A stretch of DNA of 21,738 bases from Pseudomonadota bacterium (GTDB lineage: Bacteria; Pseudomonadota; Alphaproteobacteria; Rhizobiales; Rhizobiaceae), in contig JAEYRU010000303.1 of the NCBI GenBank assembly GCA_023435335.1, positions 1 to 21,738 on the forward strand, in the 5' to 3' direction. Shown here one piece after another: positions 15,892 to 21,738 of the stretch (positions are counted from its first letter, which is position 1; each line of letters begins with the position of its first letter). The position numbers and the translations under genes were made by a program. The notes beneath the pieces were generated by a model that saw only the letters and a program-made list of their open reading frames with translations, had not been told where the DNA came from and did not search any database.

Positions 15892-16139
15892 TGAAGAAGC
15901 ATCCTTTCGCTTCGGTGCTGCCGGCTCCCCGATCCCCTCGATCAGCCGGTCGTCAGGCACGGAAAATTGACGTCGGCGCGGGAATCCCGGCTTGTCGGCG
16001 TTGGTTTCTATGCGCGTGAGCTAGGCTTGTCCAGATATCTGACCTGTCCGTGGGCAGTTTGTCGCGGGGATTTGCGCAGACCGGATTCTCGATGCCCTCC
16101 CGCGGCGGTGCGACAGCGTCTGTGGCGGCCGATCCACCG

Positions 16140-16166
16140 CCGGCCTGCGTCGATTCGGCAGGCCGG
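16140..16166 (-). terminator. Hairpin after the ABC exporter operon
   Basis: CCGGCCTGC (16140-16148) and GCAGGCCGG (16158-16166) form a perfect 9-bp stem with a 9-nt loop, 10 nt past the stop of the DUF6665-like gene. There is no T-run, so it may stall or protect the transcript end rather than terminate intrinsically. The rest of 15892-16175 must hold the petA promoter; I see no convincing boxes, only a CAGATATCTG palindrome at 16032-16041. Confidence 0.4.
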
Positions 16167-16175
16167 AGCCGCGCG

Positions 16176-16493
16176 TTAGGCGGCTCCCAGCCTGACCAGC
16201 ACTTCGTGTGGGATTCGCAACTCGCGGATGACCTCCTGATGCCGCCGCAGGCCGCAGATTTCGCGCTGGATGAACCAGGCGTGCACGGCCTGCGCGGCTT
16301 CCTTCAGCAGCACCGGCCGTTCGGGGGAAGCGGGATCGCAGGCGTCTAGCCGGGCCAGGCATTTCCCCGCCCTGTCGCCGGCCCGCCCGAGCGAGGCCGC
16401 CTTCTCCGCCATGATCTCGTGCCCGAGCGCGTCGAAGGCCGCCTCTGAAGCGGTCGCGGGCGTCGAGAGCGAATCTGGAAGCCGAAGTGCCAC
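16176..16493 (-). CDS. Small conserved hypothetical protein, DUF6665-like
   Basis: The 105-residue product is mainly helical: ALGHEIMAEKAASLGRAGDRAGKCLARLDAC, then LLKEAAQAVHAWFIQREICGLRRHQEVIRELRIPHEVLVRLG. The second block matches my memory of DUF6665, a family found in rhizobia with no known function. It is soluble, with no signal or membrane segment. The start is a GTG at 16493 with GGAG overlapping the stop region of the upstream ABC gene; the stop TAG and this GTG are only a few bases apart, so translation is probably coupled. The longer open frame to 16550 lies inside the ABC gene and is rejected. Its position suggests an accessory role for the exporter, which is inference. Confidence 0.75.
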   Translation of the reverse strand: MALRLPDSLSTPATASEAAFDALGHEIMAEKAASLGRAGDRAGKCLARLDACDPASPERPVLLKEAAQAVHAWFIQREICGLRRHQEVIRELRIPHEVLVRLGAA

Positions 16494-16498
16494 GGCTA

Positions 16499-18370
<1,872 letters not shown>

Positions 18371-18455
18371 CTAGTGTCCGTATTCGCCGGCGGCGGCATC
18401 CGAATGCAACCCGACCTTAACTGGGCATGCGGCCTGTGGATGACAACCGCGACCG

Positions 18456-20312
18456 TCATTCCGCCGCCGCTTTCTCCAGATCGGCGTCTGCGTCGATGAA
18501 CCCGCCCGACTGGCGCTGCCACAGCTGGGCGTAGAGCCCGCCCAGCGCGATCAGTTCATCGTGCGAGCCCTGCTCGATGATGTGGCCGCGGTCCATGACG
18601 ACCAGCCGGTCCATCGCCGCGATGGTGGAGAGGCGATGCGCGATGGCGATCACCGTCTTGCCTTCCATCAACCGGTAGAGGTTCTCCTGGATCGCCGCCT
18701 CGACCTCCGAATCCAGTGCAGACGTGGCTTCGTCGAGAATGAGGATCGGCGCATCCTTCAGCATGACGCGGGCGATCGCCACTCGCTGCCGCTGGCCGCC
18801 GGATAGCTTTACCCCCCGCTCGCCGACATGTGCGTCGAAGCCCTTGCGGCCCTTGAGGTCGGCGAGGCCTCCAATGAATTCGAAAGCCTCGGCCCGCCGC
18901 GCGGCTTCGACCATCATCTCTTCGGTCGCGTCGGGGCGGCCGTAGAGAATGTTGTCCCGCACGGAGCGGTGCAGCAGCGAGGTATCCTGCGTGACCATGC
19001 CGATATTGGCGCGCAGCGAATCCTGCGTGACTTCGGAGATGTCCTGCCCGTCGATCAGGATGCGCCCGCCCTCGATGTCGTAGAAGCGCAGGAGCAGGTT
19101 GACCAACGTCGACTTGCCCGCGCCGGAGCGCCCCACCAGGCCGACTTTCTCGCCGGGCCTGATTGTCAGCGTCAGGTCCTCGATCACGCCCTTCTTCTTC
19201 CCGTAGTGGAAGCGGACATGGTCCAGAACGATCTCGCCGTCCGAAACGACAAGTTCCTTCGCGCCGGCCTTGTCCTCGACGAGGCGCGGCAGCGAGATCG
19301 ATGCGATGCCGTCCTGTACGGTGCCGACATTCTCGAACAGGCCGGTCATCTCCCACATGACCCATTGCGACATGCCCCACAGGCGGATGACGAGACCGAT
19401 CGCCGTCGCGACCGCGCCGATGGTCACCACCTCGCCGAGCCAAAGCCATATGCCGAGGCCGGAGATTGTCGCGAGGCACAGCGAGTTCAGCAGGTAGAGC
19501 AGCCCGTAGAGGGTCGTGATCATGCGGAACTGGCGGTAGACGGTCTTGAGGAAGTCACGCATGCCTTCTCGGGCGTAGGCCGCTTCGCGGCCGGCATGGC
19601 TGAACAGCTTGACGGTCTGGATGTTCGTGTAGCTGTCGACCACGCGGCCGGTCATCATCGACCGCGCATCGGCCTGCTCTTCGCCGACCCTGCCGAGCTT
19701 GGGAATGAAGTAGCGCAGCAGCGTGACGTAGCCGATGAGCCAGACGGCGAGCGGCAGCGCCAGCCGCCAGTCCGCCGAAGCCACGATGATCAGCATTCCG
19801 GTGAAATAGACGATGACGTAGTTCAGCATGTCCGCGAGCTTCATGACGGTCTCGCGCACGGCGAGCGCCGTCTGCATCAGCTTGGTGGCGATGCGGCCTG
19901 CGAACTCGTCCTGGTAGAAGGTCATCGACTGCTTCAGCAGGTAACGGTGCACCTGCCAGCGGATCCGCATCGGGTAGTTGCCGATCAACGTCTGCATATT
20001 GAGAAGCGACTGGCCCCAGACCATCAGCGGCAACGCCACCAGCACGACCGCGGCCATGCCTGCGAGCCGCCATCCCTCGTCGGCGAGGAAGGTGTCTCGG
20101 TTCGCCGCCGACAGCCAGTCGACGATGTTGCCGAGGAAGGAGAACATCCACACCTCGGTCGCCGCGATCAGCGCCGTCAGGATCGCTGACGGCACCAGCC
20201 AGGGCCACGCGCCTCTGGTGTAGTGCAGGCAGAAGGCGACGAGTGTCCTCGGCGGCTCGACCGGCTCCTCCGGCGGAAACGGGTTCAGTCTCTTCTCGAA
20301 CCAGGCGAACAT
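18456..20312 (-). CDS. ABC exporter half-transporter (MsbA/multidrug type), first of a pair
   Basis: The 618-residue protein has the same layout as its neighbour: six-helix domain (about 38-325) and ATPase (about 360-600). Motifs are Walker A GRSGAGKS (394-401), Q-loop around 442, LSGGQ (503-507), Walker B ILILDE (523-528, Glu528 catalytic) and switch His559. The ATPase domains of the two proteins share long identical runs such as LKDAPILILDEATSALDSEV, so they arose by duplication; the membrane domains have diverged. The ATG at 20312 has GGAG eight bases upstream and starts MFAWFEKRLNPFPPEEP, a family-like N-terminus; the longer open frame is not supported. It is probably the first gene of a three-gene operon. 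Confidence 0.93.
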   Translation of the reverse strand: MFAWFEKRLNPFPPEEPVEPPRTLVAFCLHYTRGAWPWLVPSAILTALIAATEVWMFSFLGNIVDWLSAANRDTFLADEGWRLAGMAAVVLVALPLMVWGQSLLNMQTLIGNYPMRIRWQVHRYLLKQSMTFYQDEFAGRIATKLMQTALAVRETVMKLADMLNYVIVYFTGMLIIVASADWRLALPLAVWLIGYVTLLRYFIPKLGRVGEEQADARSMMTGRVVDSYTNIQTVKLFSHAGREAAYAREGMRDFLKTVYRQFRMITTLYGLLYLLNSLCLATISGLGIWLWLGEVVTIGAVATAIGLVIRLWGMSQWVMWEMTGLFENVGTVQDGIASISLPRLVEDKAGAKELVVSDGEIVLDHVRFHYGKKKGVIEDLTLTIRPGEKVGLVGRSGAGKSTLVNLLLRFYDIEGGRILIDGQDISEVTQDSLRANIGMVTQDTSLLHRSVRDNILYGRPDATEEMMVEAARRAEAFEFIGGLADLKGRKGFDAHVGERGVKLSGGQRQRVAIARVMLKDAPILILDEATSALDSEVEAAIQENLYRLMEGKTVIAIAHRLSTIAAMDRLVVMDRGHIIEQGSHDELIALGGLYAQLWQRQSGGFIDADADLEKAAAE

Positions 20313-20356
20313 TGAGGTATCTCCGGCGGCGTGGCCGCTTGCACAAGATAGGGCGC

Positions 20357-20374
20357 GGAGGCGTTTCCGCCCCC
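20357..20374 (-). other. Hairpin with GAAA tetraloop downstream of the small hypothetical gene
   Basis: A 7-bp GC-rich stem (one G-T pair) closed by GAAA on the minus strand, 11 nt past the stop of the small gene at 20386. No T-run follows. It could mark a transcript end or sit in the leader of the ABC gene. Confidence 0.35.
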
Positions 20375-20385
20375 GCCCCGATTCT

Positions 20386-20679
20386 CTAACGATGCCCGTG
20401 TCCGGGGCTGACGGTCTTTCTCGGTCCCGCCGCCGGCTTCGGCGCCTTGTTGATCTGGTCCGGCCGGTCGTGTCCGGGTTTCGGCCCGTCATTGCCGGCA
20501 CGATGAATGTGGCCGGGCGGCGTCTTTCCGCCAAGCACAGCTCCGAAGGCTGCTGACAGCTTGCTGGCGGGAGGAATTGCCCCTGCCGTTGGGAAGGCAG
20601 GCGGCGGCACCGCGGCCGATCCGGCGTCGGTCGGCTTGTTCAGGGGGGCATTGCCCCTTTCGGGATTCTTTGCACGCAT
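20386..20679 (-). CDS. Small basic, proline-rich hypothetical protein behind leader module A
   Basis: The 97-residue product (MRAKNPERGNAPLNKPTDAG...) is rich in Pro, Ala, Gly, Lys and His, ends in HGHR and has a short hydrophobic stretch near 34-50 (ASKLSAAFGAVLGG). It has no signal peptide or clear domain and looks largely disordered. GGAG lies seven bases before the ATG at 20679; the open frame continues upstream but only through the leader module, so the longer start is rejected. The same start region can pair with a segment after the leader ORF. I do not recognise the family. Coding status rests on the ribosome binding site, the open frame and the duplicated upstream module. Confidence 0.6.
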   Translation of the reverse strand: MRAKNPERGNAPLNKPTDAGSAAVPPPAFPTAGAIPPASKLSAAFGAVLGGKTPPGHIHRAGNDGPKPGHDRPDQINKAPKPAAGPRKTVSPGHGHR

Positions 20680-20683
20680 GATT

Positions 20684-20773
20684 GAACTCCAGCGGAATCG
20701 GATGGATCGATCCGGCGGAACTCGGCGACGCGCGATTGATCTATGGGAAGATGGATCGGGCCGGAGTCCGCCG
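20684..20773 (-). promoter_or_regulatory. Two mutually exclusive RNA stems in module A
   Basis: Minus-strand RNA directly after the leader TGA begins CGGCGGACTCCGGC (20773-20760). Its first ten bases pair with GAGTTCCGCCG (20723-20713), one bulge. Bases 20769-20760 can instead pair with GCTGGAGTTC (20693-20684), which holds the Shine-Dalgarno of the gene at 20679 (ten pairs, two wobbles). The two pairings share the same arm, so only one can form at a time. Confidence 0.5.
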
Positions 20774-20830
20774 TCAGGCGAGCGCCACGCTGCGGAGGCG
20801 CACACATGCGATAAGCGTTCGGCTGTCCAT
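20774..20830 (-). CDS. Putative 18-codon leader peptide A
   Basis: A strong GAGGGAGG lies five bases before the ATG at 20830. The peptide reads MDSRTLIACVRLRSVALA and stops with TGA at 20776-20774, directly against the stem of the module. Its equivalent, module B, has a 16-codon ORF in the same place with a different peptide sequence, so the act of translation or the position of the stop may matter more than the product. No run of one amino acid suggests classic amino-acid attenuation. Translation is not proven. Confidence 0.5.
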   Translation of the reverse strand: MDSRTLIACVRLRSVALA

Positions 20831-20865
20831 CGCTGCCTCCCTCGGCCGGAGTTGAAGATGCTGGG

Positions 20866-20897
20866 CTTATAGTCTCTCGCGCCGGAATTCACCAGCC
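20866..20897 (-). promoter_or_regulatory. Promoter of module A
   Basis: On the minus strand GGCTGGTG (20897-20890) is followed after 18 nt by TATAAG (20871-20866), preceded by C as in the rhizobial CTATA -10 box. The same two boxes with the same 18-nt gap occur in module B. The upstream box is a poor match to TTGACA, so a helper protein or another sigma factor is possible. Confidence 0.55.
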
Positions 20898-20955
20898 TAG
20901 CGGCACGAGAGGCGTTGGTACAGATCGATCGCAAATGCTGTTCCTCCGCGGGGTT

Positions 20956-20979
20956 GCTGGCCGCCATCAGGCGGCCAGC
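20956..20979 (-). terminator. Perfect hairpin holding a stop codon in its loop
   Basis: GCTGGCCGCC and GGCGGCCAGC form a perfect 10-bp stem with loop TGAT on the minus strand. The TGA in the loop is the stop codon of the gene at 20967-21314. No T-run follows, so it is terminator-like but not a standard intrinsic terminator. Confidence 0.5.
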
Positions 20980-21314
20980 GAGTTGTTCCGGTCCGTATCC
21001 GCACGGACGCGTTTGTCCCCGCGGCTGGATGGCCGATCCCCCTGCTCGGGCGACTTCGCCTCGGCGCCTTTTGCCGCCGATCCTGACATGGTGGGGTCAA
21101 GAACGGCGCGCAGGGTCAGTATGCGGACGAGCCGGACGAGAATCGACGGTCGGCGCGGCCTGACCGGCAGTTCCGGCACATCCGGTAGCTGGCCCCGGTG
21201 CGGACGTCGGTTCGGCGGCGGAACGCCGGGGCCGAACACCAGACGCGCCCAGGCATACTGACGCGCGTCGTGAATCGAATGTGGGCCGGATTGGCCCTGG
21301 TAATGGCGGTACAT
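20967..21314 (-). CDS. Small basic hypothetical protein behind leader module B
   Basis: The 115-residue product starts MYRHYQGQSGPHSIHDARQYAWARLVFGP, continues through a Pro/Arg-rich stretch (about 30-58), a short hydrophobic-basic helix (ILVRLVRILTLRAVL, about 59-73) and a hydrophilic tail. I do not recognise it and see no similarity to the protein of module A beyond being small, basic and Pro-rich. GAGGA lies eight bases before the ATG at 21314; a TTG at 21329 is rejected. Its stop codon sits in the loop of a perfect hairpin. Coding status is supported mainly by the ribosome binding site and the module upstream; the Pro/Arg-rich part could also arise by chance in GC-rich DNA. Confidence 0.5.
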   Translation of the reverse strand: MYRHYQGQSGPHSIHDARQYAWARLVFGPGVPPPNRRPHRGQLPDVPELPVRPRRPSILVRLVRILTLRAVLDPTMSGSAAKGAEAKSPEQGDRPSSRGDKRVRADTDRNNSLAA

Positions 21315-21321
21315 GACGAAA

Positions 21322-21407
21322 ATCCTCAAGCGTCCAGGATGAAGTCCCGGGCGGATTCGCGTCGATGATCGCTAGGTCTTGGAGAAGCGCGTCGAACCGA
21401 ACCCGCC
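21322..21407 (-). promoter_or_regulatory. RNA stems in module B
   Basis: GGCGGGTTCG (21407-21398), one base after the leader TGA, pairs with CGAATCCGCC (21359-21350), ten pairs with one G-T. A local hairpin ATCCT/AGGAT (21340-21336 and 21326-21322, 9-nt loop) covers the Shine-Dalgarno of the gene at 21314. The first stem is at the same place as in module A although its upper bases differ, which is what a conserved structure would look like. Confidence 0.5.
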
Positions 21408-21408
21408 G

Positions 21409-21459
21409 TCAGGCGCTAAGCCCACGGGTGGAGTGGTCAGTGGTCATGGAGCATCCCAT
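21409..21459 (-). CDS. Putative 16-codon leader peptide B
   Basis: AAGGAGGG lies just before the ATG at 21459. The peptide reads MGCSMTTDHSTRGLSA and ends in the same GCC-TGA-CGGCGG context as leader A. The distance from its stop to the next start is 94 nt, exactly as in module A. Both leaders contain one cysteine codon, early here and in the middle in A. Translation is not proven. Confidence 0.5.
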   Translation of the reverse strand: MGCSMTTDHSTRGLSA

Positions 21460-21495
21460 CTCTGCCCTCCTTCGGTTCGGGTTGAAGACGGTGCC

Positions 21496-21527
21496 TCTAT
21501 AGACCCCTGCGGCAAAATGCACCAGCC
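21496..21527 (-). promoter_or_regulatory. Promoter of module B
   Basis: GGCTGGTG (21527-21520) and TATAGA (21501-21496) on the minus strand are 18 nt apart, as in module A, and both copies share TCTTCAAC about 10 nt after the -10 box. Confidence 0.55.
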
Positions 21528-21561
21528 CAATATTCAGGCGCCGCTTCCAAACCTCGTCACT

Positions 21562-21577
21562 GTTGCCGATCGGCAAC
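21562..21577. promoter_or_regulatory. Perfect 16-bp palindrome
   Basis: GTTGCCGATCGGCAAC reads the same on both strands with no loop, which suits a dimeric DNA-binding protein better than an RNA hairpin. It lies about 35 bp upstream of the GGCTGGTG box of module B, between that promoter and the end of the neighbouring gene. An 11-bp direct repeat GCGCCGCTTCC flanks it at 21538-21548 and 21606-21616. Confidence 0.4.
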
Positions 21578-21619
21578 CATCGCGCGCATGTGCATCATCC
21601 AACCTGCGCCGCTTCCCTG

Positions 21620-21738
21620 TCAGGCCGCGTTCGCTCCTGTCTCCTTCTCCTTCATGAAATCGTAGTTGATCCGCATCATCGCGATCACGTCGTGCACATC
21701 CGTGTCGCTTGCGATTCGCCGGGCCGCCGGCCCTTCCC
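21620..21738 (-). CDS. C-terminal end of an unidentified protein, cut by the window edge
   Basis: An open minus-strand frame enters from the right edge and stops with TGA at 21622-21620. The visible 38 residues contain ARRIASDTDVHDVIAMMRINYDFM and end KEKETGANAA. This reads as an amphipathic helix with a short polar tail and has protein-like composition. The start and most of the gene lie outside, so no family is assigned. It runs in the same direction as the two small hypothetical genes, but about 90 nt and the promoter of module B separate it from them. Confidence 0.6.
   Translation of the reverse strand, partial: EGPAARRIASDTDVHDVIAMMRINYDFMKEKETGANAA

Noticed and set aside
15892..15960. 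N-terminal extension of the Rieske protein from a GTG at 15960
   Set aside because: No Shine-Dalgarno, and the extra 23 residues do not belong to the family; 15891 gives the usual N-terminus before the Tat motif.
16032..16041. CAGATATCTG palindrome upstream of petA
   Set aside because: Ten bases is short, there is no second copy and no clear promoter beside it.
18828..20189. 453-codon frame antisense to the first ABC gene
   Set aside because: Shadow frame; the opposite strand holds all ABC motifs.

Overview
This window is a GC-rich stretch of an alphaproteobacterial chromosome, most likely from the Hyphomicrobiales (Rhizobiales), close to Mesorhizobium and other Phyllobacteriaceae. The protein sequences (Prs, L25, Pth, YchF, Apt, Rieske/cytochrome b/cytochrome c1) look rhizobial, the housekeeping order fits that group, and cytochrome b and c1 are separate genes. 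I saw no tRNA, rRNA, CRISPR array, insertion sequence or phage gene.

Layout on the left (1-11 kb): the 3' end of a hypothetical gene, then prs (+). A minus-strand chromate pair follows, a rhodanese-ChrB fusion overlapping chrA, with a divergent Fsr-type MFS transporter. This three-gene block separates prs from rplY and pth. Next come a DHFR/RibD-like reductase, an ExoD-family membrane protein, ychF, a small DUF2892 membrane protein (-) and two tandem MaoC-like genes whose stop and start codons overlap. Then a TetR regulator (-) faces a GFA-like zinc protein plus a small DUF6958-like gene, with a palindromic operator candidate between them.

Layout on the right (12-21.7 kb), nearly all minus strand: apt followed by a small PhnA-domain gene; the complete cytochrome bc1 operon petA-petB-petC ending in a strong hairpin terminator; two tandem ABC exporter half-transporters followed by a small DUF6665-like gene; then two small hypothetical genes; and finally the C-terminal end of a gene cut by the window edge.

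The most unusual part is 20.67-21.53 kb. Two small, unrelated-looking hypothetical genes are each preceded by the same module with almost identical spacing: a GGCTGGTG box, 18 nt, a TATA(A/G) -10 box, a TCTTCAAC block, a strong Shine-Dalgarno, a 16-18 codon leader ORF, a stem that starts directly after the leader TGA, and exactly 94 nt from the leader stop to the gene start. In both copies the downstream ribosome binding site can be paired away. This looks like a duplicated, undescribed leader-peptide/RNA switch. It is inferred from sequence only.

Protein identities come from recognised motifs and family memory, not from searches. Starts were chosen by Shine-Dalgarno quality and family length, and doubtful ones are flagged.
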